A stretch of 10,888 nucleotides of DNA, from contig JALURI010000157.1 of NCBI GenBank assembly GCA_027016965.1, forward strand, positions 1-10,888. Direction: 5' to 3'. Of the stretch, positions 1-6,821 are shown one piece after another. This DNA comes from Geoglobus sp. (GTDB lineage Archaea > Halobacteriota > Archaeoglobi > Archaeoglobales > Archaeoglobaceae). The translations under genes and the position numbers were made by a program. Each line of letters begins with the position of its first letter. Position 1 is the first letter of the stretch. Under the pieces are notes generated by a model that was given only the letters and a program-made list of their open reading frames with translations, was not told where the DNA came from and did not search any database.

Positions 1-2
1 GA

Positions 3-131
3 AATGTCCTGATTTTCTCATCTAAATTCAAGATAATTGATAGAATTAAAATCAGAGAGGTGAGTGCTGGATACGGTCTTGTCATAACAATAGCGTTATT
101 TGTATTTTATCTCCTACTGTTTATGATCTGA
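3..131 (+). CDS. C-terminal tail of an unidentified membrane protein (5' partial)
   Basis: An open frame enters from the left edge of the window and ends at TGA 129-131, giving 42 residues. The first half is polar and basic (KFKIIDRIKIREV). The last 20 or so residues, GYGLVITIALFVFYLLLFMI, are continuously hydrophobic and look like a terminal transmembrane helix ending almost at the C-terminus. The ATA and CTN codon choice matches the neighbouring genes. The other two forward frames contain several stops in the first 60 bases, which favours this one. A T-tract at 135-141 just after the stop fits an archaeal terminator. The tail is too short to assign a family; a multi-spanning transporter or other integral membrane protein is all that can be inferred. 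Confidence 0.5.
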   Translation, partial: NVLIFSSKFKIIDRIKIREVSAGYGLVITIALFVFYLLLFMI

Positions 132-134
132 CTA

Positions 135-141
135 TTTTTTT
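135..141 (+). terminator. T-tract downstream of the leftmost gene
   Basis: Seven consecutive T residues begin four bases after the TGA stop at 129-131. Archaeal RNA polymerase commonly terminates at short T-runs without needing a stem-loop, so this is a plausible terminator for the upstream membrane-protein gene. A hairpin-capable repeat further on (167-189) followed by TTTTATT could act as a second terminator. Confidence 0.35.
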
Positions 142-166
142 CGATTTTATTATTACTGATTTATTC

Positions 167-189
167 AGTTTTTCGATAGGCGAAAAACT
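167..189. repeat. Perfect 9-bp inverted repeat, 5-bp spacer, at the histidine kinase promoter
   Basis: AGTTTTTCG (167-175) and CGAAAAACT (181-189) are exact reverse complements separated by ATAGG. The right arm coincides with the A-rich element just upstream of the TTTTATT TATA-like box (189-195), where the BRE would lie. It could therefore be an operator that blocks TFB/TBP, or, read as RNA, a stem-loop followed by a T-rich stretch that ends the upstream transcript. Sequence alone does not separate these two readings. Confidence 0.5.
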
Positions 190-195
190 TTTATT
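189..195 (+). promoter_or_regulatory. TATA-like element of the histidine kinase gene
   Basis: TTTTATT is preceded by CGAAAAAC, which resembles the purine-rich archaeal BRE. Its first T lies 25 bases before GTG 214, the spacing expected for a transcript that begins at or next to that codon. If ATG 223 is used instead, the mRNA would have a leader of about nine bases. The element is a weaker match than the TATA boxes of the pst and mat genes. Confidence 0.4.
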
Positions 196-213
196 GATTG
201 TATTGTTTAAAAA

Positions 214-1224
214 GTGTGGATCATGAAAGGACAGACATCCCAGAATCAACTTGACCCAGAGGTTTACATGAGGTTTTACGAAAATGCAGAGGATATGCTG
301 TTCTTGCTCGACCTTTCCGGCAGATTTATCGATGTCAATCCCAAATTTGCACAGATGCTTGGATACAGGCATGAAGAGCTCATTGGAAAAAACTCCAGAA
401 ACATAATACATCCTGCTGACCTCCAATCCCTGAAGGGCTTTTTTAAATCTGTTCTCAATGGACAAAGGTTGAAGGGGGAATTCAGATTTATCAACAGAGA
501 TGGTAGCATGGTGTGGATTGAGATAACAGAATGGCCCGTTTATGAGGGTGGAAATGTTATCAGGATAGAAGGGATTGCCAGGAATGTCACAGAAAGGAAA
601 AAGCTTGAGGAGAATCTTAAAAAGAGAAATGAAATACTTGAACTTCTTTTCAAAATACTGAGACACGACATAGCCAACAATATGACCTCAGCCATAAATT
701 TTCACGATCTTTATGAGGAGATTCGAGAGGAAAATCTGCTGAATAATGTAAAAAAGTGTATCGAAAGAACGATCTCTCTTATAAAAGAAGTTGAAGAAGT
801 GGAAAAATCTATAAACTCACAAATCAGGGAACGATACAGCCTGAAAGCTATTATTGAGAAGATATCTGAGAACTACCCGGTAGAGGTGAGATTCACTGGA
901 AACTGCAGTGTTCTTGCAGACGAGGCTATATACACAGTCTTTGACAACCTCATCAGAAATTCTGTAACCCACGGAAAAGCCAGCACGATAGATGTAGAAA
1001 TTCAGGAAGACGATGATGTTTGCATCATCTCTTTTTCAGATAACGGGATTGGGATAGATGACGATATCGCCAGCAGAATATTTGATGAGGGGTTTTCAAG
1101 TTCTGGTGGAAAGGGTCTTGGACTTTACATAGTGAGGAAGGTGATAGAAAGGTATGGTGGGGAGATAGTGCTTGACAAAACCAGAAAAGAGGGTACAGGC
1201 TTTATCATAAAACTCAGAAAATAA
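214..1224 (+). CDS. PAS domain sensor histidine kinase, cytoplasmic
   Basis: This is a two-component sensor kinase that would autophosphorylate on a histidine and pass the phosphate to a response regulator. Residues 18-128 form one PAS domain, with FLLDLSGRFIDVNPKFAQML, GYRHEELIGKN and the PAC-like end GIARNVTERKKLEE. A short helical linker leads to the dimerisation/phosphoacceptor segment with RHDIANN, where H151 is the likely phosphorylated histidine. The ATPase domain follows: N-box DNLIRNS (N249), G1 box SDNGIGID (D276) and G2 box GGKGLGLYIV (about 298-307). There is no transmembrane segment or signal peptide, so the signal is intracellular. The 336-residue length is typical of archaeal PAS kinases. 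No response regulator is adjacent. GTG 214 fits the TATA spacing; ATG 223, three codons on, is an equally usable start. It converges on the MFS gene with a 3-base gap. Confidence 0.93.
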   Translation: MWIMKGQTSQNQLDPEVYMRFYENAEDMLFLLDLSGRFIDVNPKFAQMLGYRHEELIGKNSRNIIHPADLQSLKGFFKSVLNGQRLKGEFRFINRDGSMVWIEITEWPVYEGGNVIRIEGIARNVTERKKLEENLKKRNEILELLFKILRHDIANNMTSAINFHDLYEEIREENLLNNVKKCIERTISLIKEVEEVEKSINSQIRERYSLKAIIEKISENYPVEVRFTGNCSVLADEAIYTVFDNLIRNSVTHGKASTIDVEIQEDDDVCIISFSDNGIGIDDDIASRIFDEGFSSSGGKGLGLYIVRKVIERYGGEIVLDKTRKEGTGFIIKLRK

Positions 1225-1227
1225 AGT

Positions 1228-2403
1228 CTAACCAACGTTCTTCAGTTTAATCGATACAAGAAATGCCAGAAAACTGACGGCAGATGCCATGTAGAAAGCA
1301 GGTAAATAACTTCCCACTGCATCTCTCAAGATTGCACCTGCAAATGGTGCTATCAATCCGGAAATCCCCCAGGCTGTAAATATTGCCCCATATGATCTTC
1401 CGGCATACTTGCTTCCAAAAAATATTGATGTGCTTGCGGGAAATATCGCAAGAACCCCTCCATAATTTGCATATATCACAGATCCCAGCAGAAATACAAG
1501 TTTTGTTTTGAATAATCCAGAAAGCAGTAATGCTGAGAGAGAGGTTGTGATAAAATTTAACATCATCGCTTTTGCTATCCCAATCCTGTCAAGCACAATA
1601 CCCCATGCAAATCGTCCTCCAGCATTGGCAAGAGAAGTGACGACCAGAAAGGCTCCTGCAAGTCCTTTAAGTTCAGACGATGACTTTGCACCCTCCTGGA
1701 TTATTGGAACCGCATTTCCTATCACCATCAATCCCGAAAAAGATGAAAGAAAAAAGAGGAGCCATAAAAGGTGAAATCTTCTATCACCAAGAATTCCTGT
1801 AAGGTCAAGAGATCCATTCTTTTTCACATTATCCGGGGGATCCCTCATCGGAACTGTGCACACTGATAGCACAGCCATATATATGAACCCCAGTAAAACA
1901 AACGTCATGAACACATCTGTTACTTCAAGAAGATGTATTATCAGTGGTGTCATAACAGCTGTACCTATGCCAAATCCAACAGCAACAATGCCTATTGCAG
2001 TTCCGGGCATGTCAGAGAACCATTTTGAGACAAGGGGTCTTGGCACCGCATCTGCCAATGCTATACCGAGCCCCATCAGGACGCCAAGTGAAACGTAATA
2101 TATCAGTCTTGCAGTCTCCCACTCATAGTTTTTCATCATACCTGCAAGTAAATACCCGGTGAAAATCGCAAAAGTTCCCAGAAAAAGAGGAATTCTCGGT
2201 CCAAATCTATCGTAAAGAATACCGGAGGGGATTATGGACAGGGAATATGTCAGAGTAATGAGAGAGAAAGCCAGGGTAAATGGAGCAATATCTTCAATAC
2301 CGTAATATTTCTGGAGGGGTTCATAAAAAAGGCTGAAAGTATAAACTCCTCCAAGCATTGTGAGTATTACAAGACCGAGAGGAAGGTAAACAAATCTACT
2401 CAT
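1228..2403 (-). CDS. MFS transporter, oxalate/formate antiporter (OFA)-like family
   Basis: This is a 12-helix major facilitator in the cytoplasmic membrane, probably carrying a small monocarboxylate or organic anion; the substrate is not deducible. The first helix is LPLGLVILTMLGGVYTFSLF. The helix 2-3 loop has the MFS signature GILYDRFGPR, and the second half carries the related GIVLDRIG after a SLANAGGRFAWG stretch, as expected for two homologous six-helix halves. YTFSLFYEPLQKYYG and the GLGIGTA-type helix resemble the OFA group. The frame stays open upstream to GTG 2496, but those 31 extra residues are polar and unlike MFS N-termini. ATG 2403 puts the start just before helix 1 and about 29 bases after a TATA-like element. 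The product from ATG 2403 is 391 residues, the usual MFS size. It is divergent from the HAD/PfkB operon and convergent with the kinase, so it is probably monocistronic. Confidence 0.88.
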   Translation of the reverse strand: MSRFVYLPLGLVILTMLGGVYTFSLFYEPLQKYYGIEDIAPFTLAFSLITLTYSLSIIPSGILYDRFGPRIPLFLGTFAIFTGYLLAGMMKNYEWETARLIYYVSLGVLMGLGIALADAVPRPLVSKWFSDMPGTAIGIVAVGFGIGTAVMTPLIIHLLEVTDVFMTFVLLGFIYMAVLSVCTVPMRDPPDNVKKNGSLDLTGILGDRRFHLLWLLFFLSSFSGLMVIGNAVPIIQEGAKSSSELKGLAGAFLVVTSLANAGGRFAWGIVLDRIGIAKAMMLNFITTSLSALLLSGLFKTKLVFLLGSVIYANYGGVLAIFPASTSIFFGSKYAGRSYGAIFTAWGISGLIAPFAGAILRDAVGSYLPAFYMASAVSFLAFLVSIKLKNVG

Positions 2404-2424
2404 AAGTTCCCATTTTTGAATATC

Positions 2425-2432
2425 GGTTTTAA
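2425..2432 (-). promoter_or_regulatory. TATA-like element of the MFS transporter gene
   Basis: On the minus strand TTAAAACC starts 29 bases before ATG 2403, and no Shine-Dalgarno precedes that ATG. The match to the archaeal TATA consensus is only moderate, but the spacing supports ATG 2403 over the GTG at 2496. Confidence 0.35.
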
Positions 2433-2466
2433 GATTTCCGGTTGAAATAAACGTCGAAATAGTAAA

Positions 2467-2493
2467 CTGTTTCGGAAATGATTTATGAAACAG
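2467..2493. repeat. 7-bp inverted repeat in the MFS/HAD divergent promoter region
   Basis: CTGTTTC (2467-2473) and GAAACAG (2487-2493) are exact reverse complements around a 13-base spacer. The right arm overlaps the TATA-like TTTATGAAA of the HAD gene. A second pair, ATTTCCG (2434-2440) and CGGAAAT (2473-2479), lies in the same region. The overlap with promoter elements makes an operator possible, but the region is AT-rich and short repeats arise easily by chance. Confidence 0.3.
2482..2490 (+). promoter_or_regulatory. TATA-like element of the HAD/PfkB operon
   Basis: TTTATGAAA begins 26 bases before ATG 2508, and no Shine-Dalgarno lies between them, so the transcript probably starts at the ATG. 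The match to consensus is moderate; the spacing is the main support. Confidence 0.4.
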
Positions 2494-2507
2494 CACAAAA
2501 TTAATAC

Positions 2508-3464
2508 ATGCACTTCTTCACTGACTGGGAAGGCCCATGGATACTGACCGATATTGCCTACGAGCTCTCAATGGATTTATTTGAAAATCCAGAGTTTTTT
2601 GAAAGGCTTAGCCAGTATGATGATTATCTTGCTTATATGGCGAAAAAACCAGACTATCAGGCTGGAGAGACGTTAAAACTTCTGGCACCGTTTCTGGTAG
2701 CATATGGACTTAAACTCAGCGATATCAGAAGAATTTCCGAGCAAAAAGCCATTTTTGTTGATGATGCTGAAAAAGCCATAAATATTCTCCAGAAGAAATA
2801 CATGCCTGTTGTCATTTCAACAAGCTACCTCGAATACCTTGAGGTAACTGCAGGAATGATCGGACTTAGGGGAGATTTACATGGCACTTTATTCAATCCC
2901 GATAGATATGAGATAGATGACAGCTGGAAAAAATGGCTTCTCAGTAAAATTGATGAAATCGCAGGTCTTGACGAGATAGATGCTAAAGATCCAGACAGAA
3001 AATCTGTCAGCTATCTTGATTGTCTTTTCTGGAATGAAATGAGAAAAACGCCATTCTGGGCTGTGATGAAGGATGTAAACGTTGTTGGAAGCAGAAGAAA
3101 GAGGGAAATCGTGGAAAACTATGGAGAGAGAAGAATTATTGTGGTAGGTGACAGCATATCTGATACTGACATGTTTGACTATGCTAAGGAAGTCGGTGGT
3201 CTGGCTGTATCATTTAACGGAAATGAGTACGCATTGAGACATGCCAGTCTTGCATTGATAAGCAATTCTGCAATTGCTGAGGCTGTTGTCATCTCCGAAT
3301 ATCTTGAAGGAGGGATAGAAGCGGTGAAAAGTATTGCTGAAAGTGGACATGAACTTCTTGAGGGAATAAGCTGGAAAATTTATTTTGAGATTGATGATGA
3401 TGTGGTCCAAAAATCTATAAGAATGAGAAGGAAGCTTAGAGGTAAGGCAGGTGATCTTGGATGA
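2508..3464 (+). CDS. HAD-superfamily predicted phosphatase, COG4030 / EhaR-like
   Basis: This is a haloacid dehalogenase-fold protein, probably a phosphatase with an unknown substrate. Motif I is FFTDWEGPW, with nucleophile candidate D6 and Glu8 where many HAD phosphatases have the second Asp. Motif II is VVISTSYLE (S104/T105). K198 is the best motif III lysine. Motif IV is VVGDSISDTDMFD with D215, S216, D219 and D221 for Mg2+. The long segment between motifs I and II, and another between II and III, would be cap insertions. The family is labelled 'energy-converting hydrogenase A subunit R' in methanogens, but nothing here encodes such a hydrogenase, so that name should not be transferred. 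The product has 318 residues and no signal peptide or membrane helix. ATG 2508 is supported by TATA spacing. Its stop overlaps the pfkB start (ATGA), which implies translational coupling and a shared pathway. Confidence 0.85.
   Translation: MHFFTDWEGPWILTDIAYELSMDLFENPEFFERLSQYDDYLAYMAKKPDYQAGETLKLLAPFLVAYGLKLSDIRRISEQKAIFVDDAEKAINILQKKYMPVVISTSYLEYLEVTAGMIGLRGDLHGTLFNPDRYEIDDSWKKWLLSKIDEIAGLDEIDAKDPDRKSVSYLDCLFWNEMRKTPFWAVMKDVNVVGSRRKREIVENYGERRIIVVGDSISDTDMFDYAKEVGGLAVSFNGNEYALRHASLALISNSAIAEAVVISEYLEGGIEAVKSIAESGHELLEGISWKIYFEIDDDVVQKSIRMRRKLRGKAGDLG
3449..3456 (+). promoter_or_regulatory. Shine-Dalgarno of the pfkB-family gene
   Basis: AGGTGATC matches eight bases of the archaeal ribosome-binding consensus GGAGGTGATC and ends four bases before ATG 3461. 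It lies inside the end of the HAD gene and fixes the start of the downstream kinase. Confidence 0.8.
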
Positions 3465-4348
3465 TATCTGGTTTTGGAGCCCTGAACCTTGACAAGATCT
3501 ATTTTGTGGACAAAATACCGGGAAAGGATGAGGAGGGGTATGTGATCGATCTTGAGCTTCACCCTGGTGGAAGTGCTGCAAATACAATCGCTGGACTTGC
3601 GAGCTTTGGAGTAAGGACGTCCTTCATAGGCAAAACAGGTAGTGATGAAGAGGGAAAGACCCTTCTCAGAGATTTTCTGGAGAGGGGAGTTGACACATCC
3701 GGAATTATCTCCGCTGAGGGAAGAAGCGGTGTTGCAATGATTTTTGTGGATGGAAGGGGAAACAGAGCGATACTTGTTGATCCGGGAGTTAATGACACAA
3801 TCTCAATCCATGAGGTTAACATGGAAGTTGTTGAAACATCCAGCATCATTCACATGACATCATTCATATGCAAAAACAGCCTTGAGTCATTCAGATCCCA
3901 GATAGAAGTTGCAAAAAGAGCCAGCAGTGTCAGTTTTGATCCGGGACTACCATATATAGAAAGAGGATTGAAGGAACTCAGGCCAATTTTAAAGCATACA
4001 ACCCTGTTTATGCCAAACAGAATGGAGATAGAACTGCTATATAAAATGAATTACAGGGAAAGCACCATGGAAGCGCTGAACATGGGTGTGGAGATTGTAG
4101 CGGTTAAACTCGGTAAGGATGGATGCTATGTTACAGATGGAAAAAGAGAATATCATGTTAGAGCTTTTCCTTCAAATCCTGTTGATACCACCGGGGCAGG
4201 AGATGCCTTCAACGCAGGTTTCCTTTACGCATGGCACAAAAACAGGAACATTGAGGAGTGTGCCAGAACTGGAAATTTTGTCGCAGGAAAACTTATTGAA
4301 AGAGTTGGAGCAAGGAGCTATGATGGAATAAGTCCTGAGAAGGTTTAG
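3461..4348 (+). CDS. PfkB/ribokinase-family carbohydrate or nucleoside kinase
   Basis: This cytoplasmic kinase would transfer phosphate from a nucleotide to a hydroxyl of a sugar, nucleoside or related compound. The N-terminal signature is GGSAAN (residues 36-41) followed by GLASFGVRTSFIGKTGSDEEGK. The C-terminal signature is DTTGAGDAFNAGF (242-254), with D248 as the catalytic base and the GAGD anion hole. Its 295 residues match the family. The GGSAANT form is seen in adenosine-kinase-like and ribokinase-like members, but the substrate cannot be fixed from sequence. The start is unambiguous: ATG 3461 has a strong Shine-Dalgarno and overlaps the HAD stop by four bases. Coupling to a predicted phosphatase suggests the two handle the same phosphorylated intermediate, either in sequence or as opposing activities. 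It ends four bases from the converging nre stop. Confidence 0.92.
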   Translation: MISGFGALNLDKIYFVDKIPGKDEEGYVIDLELHPGGSAANTIAGLASFGVRTSFIGKTGSDEEGKTLLRDFLERGVDTSGIISAEGRSGVAMIFVDGRGNRAILVDPGVNDTISIHEVNMEVVETSSIIHMTSFICKNSLESFRSQIEVAKRASSVSFDPGLPYIERGLKELRPILKHTTLFMPNRMEIELLYKMNYRESTMEALNMGVEIVAVKLGKDGCYVTDGKREYHVRAFPSNPVDTTGAGDAFNAGFLYAWHKNRNIEECARTGNFVAGKLIERVGARSYDGISPEKV

Positions 4349-4352
4349 CAAG

Positions 4353-5522
4353 CTAAATGTACCTTTCAAGACTTGTTTGCTGGTGGAGATGAATATGCTT
4401 CATCCAGAGATTCTTTCGAGTTTTTACTCTCTTTTCTACCTGAGAAAGAGCATCAGATATATTTGCAAATCTTTCAGGCTTTACTTTGAGTGCTTTTCTA
4501 ACTCCATCTTCCACAACCCAAACTCCGAGGGGTGCAGTGTATTCAGGCAGAATTTCTCTCAAAATTATAATTCCTGCCTGCCTTTTGAGTCTGTAAAGAT
4601 GTTCAACCACAGGGAGTCTTGCAGCATAGTATCCTCCCGAAAGATTGGAATACTCTTTTTTTTTGCCTATTTCCTCCCTGTCACTCCCAACCCATGTCCT
4701 TTCAGGATTCCACAGACTCTTCTCAACCCATATTTCAACAAGCTGAAAAGAGTAGGATGAGGGAAAAAGTATGACTTCAAAATGATTTCCATAATGCCGA
4801 TAACTGAAAAGGAGGACATCATTCAGCATGTCATAATCTGTCAGCTTTTCTTTCAGTTTTTCTGCTATTATGTCATGAATGGCAGTTATGCTCCATCTTG
4901 TCGGAACGAGTTTTTTTTCCATCCCAAGCATTCCAACTGAAAAGATCCTCTGAATGTATGACGGAGAGAATCCGGTAGTATAAAGCTCCAGAACTCCCTC
5001 AACCGCCCTGATATCGTCATCACTAACCTTCTCAACTTTATGCGGGATTCTGGGGTTTGACGTGATTCTCACTTTTTTGAAGATTGCCGAAATTCCAGAG
5101 GGCATTATTATATCATCCATTGCCGGCTTCTTTATCACCCTCTCAAATTCCTCCTCAATCTCAACAGACCTTATGCTTGAAGCTATCTCCTGAAGTGCAA
5201 TAATGTTTCTATCCGGATTGATTGCGGATCCTACCTTGAAGAGTCTGTATGTTCTGGCAAGATCCATCCTCAGAGCAAGAACATCCTCAACTCTGTTTGA
5301 AAATGCAGATGGGTTCTCATACACCTCAGGATTCTGATCACCCAGAACAAGCATGGGTCCGGCAAATACCCTGGGATAACCCATTCTTCCAACAAAAACT
5401 GATGGTGGAGTTGGTTTTTCATCAATTTCCTTTATTTCATAGCTTTTAGCGTAAAATGAGTCCAGTACCGGGCATGATGCCTTTCTACAGTAAAGTTTTC
5501 CTTTGCATTTCACACAGAGCAC
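4353..5522 (-). CDS. nreA: Archaeal Nre-family DNA repair protein, PCNA-interacting
   Basis: This belongs to the archaeal Nre family (formerly DUF650/DUF651). A haloarchaeal member is reported to act with UvrABC on mitomycin C damage in a PCNA-dependent way. The N-terminus has a zinc-finger-like C-x2-C-x5-C-x4-C at C3, C6, C12 and C17. The conserved core includes VFVGRMGYPRVFAGPM and DQNPEVYENPSAFSNRVEDVLALR. The last eight residues, QTSLERYI, fit a PIP-box (Q, L, aromatic Y, hydrophobic I). GTG 5522 is the start because it immediately precedes the cysteine cluster, and a TATA box (TTTAAATA) lies 27 bases upstream with no Shine-Dalgarno, so the mRNA is probably leaderless. The 389-residue length is normal for the family. 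Some archaea have two paralogues, NreA and NreB; NreA is the more likely here because of the C-terminal PIP-like motif. It converges with pfkB. Confidence 0.88.
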   Translation of the reverse strand: MLCVKCKGKLYCRKASCPVLDSFYAKSYEIKEIDEKPTPPSVFVGRMGYPRVFAGPMLVLGDQNPEVYENPSAFSNRVEDVLALRMDLARTYRLFKVGSAINPDRNIIALQEIASSIRSVEIEEEFERVIKKPAMDDIIMPSGISAIFKKVRITSNPRIPHKVEKVSDDDIRAVEGVLELYTTGFSPSYIQRIFSVGMLGMEKKLVPTRWSITAIHDIIAEKLKEKLTDYDMLNDVLLFSYRHYGNHFEVILFPSSYSFQLVEIWVEKSLWNPERTWVGSDREEIGKKKEYSNLSGGYYAARLPVVEHLYRLKRQAGIIILREILPEYTAPLGVWVVEDGVRKALKVKPERFANISDALSQVEKRVKTRKNLWMKHIHLHQQTSLERYI

Positions 5523-5541
5523 AGAACAAATTCTGGATAGA

Positions 5542-5549
5542 TATTTAAA
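5542..5549 (-). promoter_or_regulatory. TATA box of the nre gene
   Basis: TTTAAATA on the minus strand begins 27 bases before GTG 5522. It sits in the 41-base gap after the mat stop, so nre appears to have its own promoter rather than depending on read-through from mat. The lack of a Shine-Dalgarno before GTG 5522 supports leaderless translation. Confidence 0.6.
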
Positions 5550-5563
5550 AAGGCTTTCAGTAT

Positions 5564-6763
5564 TCAGAAAGTTGTAAGCTCTCCATTGATAACCATGTCT
5601 GTTATCTTCGTTATGTCATTCAGCCATTCCTCCGCTATGGTTCTTGCTTTAAGCTCCATTTTTTCAACCTCATAACCCTTTTCAGGGACAATCTGAATGC
5701 TCAAAGCTTTTGGCTCATCTATTGGCTTTCCGATTTGGGATAGAATTCTTACATAAACTTCCTTTACACCGTCTATTAAAGAATGGCAGTCATGGGCAAT
5801 CTGATTTGCAAGAAGGTTGTATATCTTCCCAACATGATTGATGGGGTTTTTTCCGCTTGTTGCCTCCATGGACATGGGTCTTCCGGGTGTTATGAGTCCG
5901 TTACATCTGTTCCCCCTTCCAACACTCCCATCATCCCCATTTTCTGCTGAGGTACCTGTTACGGTAAGGTAGACTATCTCGTTTTCAATATTGTCTGCTG
6001 TGTTGACTGAAATGAGAACTTCCCTGCTGGTGTATTCATCAGATATCTCCCTTATGAAACCGGAAAGGTCATCTTTTATCGCCTGGTACTCCTTTATGTC
6101 GGTAACATGTCTATCGACAAAGGCACACGCCACTGTGATTTTTATTCTGTCTTTCTCTCTAAGACCCATTACCTTCACATCTTCACCTATTGCCTTCTCC
6201 TTTTTTCTGAATCCACTGTAAATTCCTCTCTCAACATTGAGAACAAGTTTTTCAGTCTCACTCAGTGGAGCATATCCTATCCCAAAGCTTGTGTCATTTG
6301 CAAGGGGTGCCGTTCCTCCTCTTCTCTGAAAAACGTCTTTGAGGTCTGTTGACCCTTCACCAAGCTTTACATCAAAAACTGCATCTGTTTCAGGATCCAA
6401 ATATCTCAAAGCGTCTCTTACATATTTTTTCGCTGCTTTCAAAGCAATTCTGTCAGCAGGTATATCTATTCCATCGAAGTGCTTTGTTGCTCTGCCAACA
6501 AGCAGGATGTATATGGGCTGTATAACCTCTCCTCCTCCAAAAGCTGTTTTTGCTCTGCCAGCAACAATCTGTGTTTCATCTGTATTGTGGTGAAGAATCG
6601 CCCCACATCTTTTTATGTATTCCTTGCTTAAAGCCCTGCTCATAGCTTCAGCAATACCATCTGCAATTGAATCAGGATGACCGATGCCCTTTCTTTCAAC
6701 AATTTCAACCTTTTGTTCTTCAACAGGAGTGTGAATCAGCCTTTCAACAATGATGTTATTCAT
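5564..6763 (-). CDS. mat: S-adenosylmethionine synthetase, archaeal type
   Basis: Methionine adenosyltransferase (EC 2.5.1.6) makes S-adenosylmethionine from methionine and ATP in the cytoplasm. The archaeal form is highly diverged from bacterial MetK. Family landmarks, numbered from ATG 6763, are [16 protein letters not shown] (25-40) near the N-terminus, [14 protein letters not shown] (58-71), and [26 protein letters not shown] (282-307) in the C-terminal half. The frame extends four codons upstream to TTG 6775, but homologues begin like MNNIIVERL, and a TATA box starts 27 bases before ATG 6763 with no Shine-Dalgarno, so ATG 6763 and a leaderless mRNA are preferred. The 399 residues equal the family's usual 400 or so. 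It lies on the same strand as nre and the PhoU-like gene, but each has its own promoter signal, so this is not clearly an operon. Confidence 0.96.
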   Translation of the reverse strand: MNNIIVERLIHTPVEEQKVEIVERKGIGHPDSIADGIAEAMSRALSKEYIKRCGAILHHNTDETQIVAGRAKTAFGGGEVIQPIYILLVGRATKHFDGIDIPADRIALKAAKKYVRDALRYLDPETDAVFDVKLGEGSTDLKDVFQRRGGTAPLANDTSFGIGYAPLSETEKLVLNVERGIYSGFRKKEKAIGEDVKVMGLREKDRIKITVACAFVDRHVTDIKEYQAIKDDLSGFIREISDEYTSREVLISVNTADNIENEIVYLTVTGTSAENGDDGSVGRGNRCNGLITPGRPMSMEATSGKNPINHVGKIYNLLANQIAHDCHSLIDGVKEVYVRILSQIGKPIDEPKALSIQIVPEKGYEVEKMELKARTIAEEWLNDITKITDMVINGELTTF

Positions 6764-6783
6764 GTGAGCAGGCAAATAAATGG

Positions 6784-6791
6784 TAATATAA
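6784..6791 (-). promoter_or_regulatory. TATA box of the SAM synthetase gene
   Basis: TTATATTA on the minus strand, with the TATATTA core starting 27 bases before ATG 6763, is a good archaeal TATA box. It decides the start in favour of ATG 6763 over TTG 6775, since it would put the transcription start on that ATG. Confidence 0.6.
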
Positions 6792-6792
6792 G

Positions 6793-6806
6793 AATTGCTG
6801 TCAATT
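6793..6806. repeat. Small inverted repeat next to the mat TATA box
   Basis: AATTG (6793-6797) and CAATT (6802-6806) are reverse complements with a 4-base spacer, lying directly upstream of the mat TATA box where TFB would contact DNA. It could be an operator or part of the PhoU-like gene's 3' end, but five-base arms in AT-rich sequence are weak evidence. Confidence 0.2.
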
Positions 6807-6821
6807 ACAAACCATAATAGA

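Noticed and set aside
121..666. 181-codon open frame on the minus strand opposite the start of the histidine kinase
   Set aside because: It lies antisense to a kinase with clear PAS motifs, has low-complexity Phe/Leu/Lys-rich ends encoded by AT-rich intergenic DNA, and shows no recognisable domain.
2404..2496. 31-residue N-terminal extension of the MFS transporter from GTG 2496
   Set aside because: The extra residues are polar and unlike MFS N-termini, they run through the TATA-like element at 2425-2432, and they reach the promoter of the divergent HAD gene.
3210..3587. 125-codon minus-strand frame across the HAD/PfkB junction
   Set aside because: It is antisense to two genes with intact catalytic motifs, and its sequence has no family resemblance that I can see.
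6764..6775. Four-codon extension of SAM synthetase from TTG 6775
   Set aside because: ATG 6763 matches the family N-terminus and the TATA box spacing; TTG has no Shine-Dalgarno.
6764..6821. SAM-responsive riboswitch upstream of the SAM synthetase gene
   Set aside because: Only 58 bases separate the genes and the TATA box places the transcription start at the ATG, leaving no leader RNA in which a riboswitch could form.
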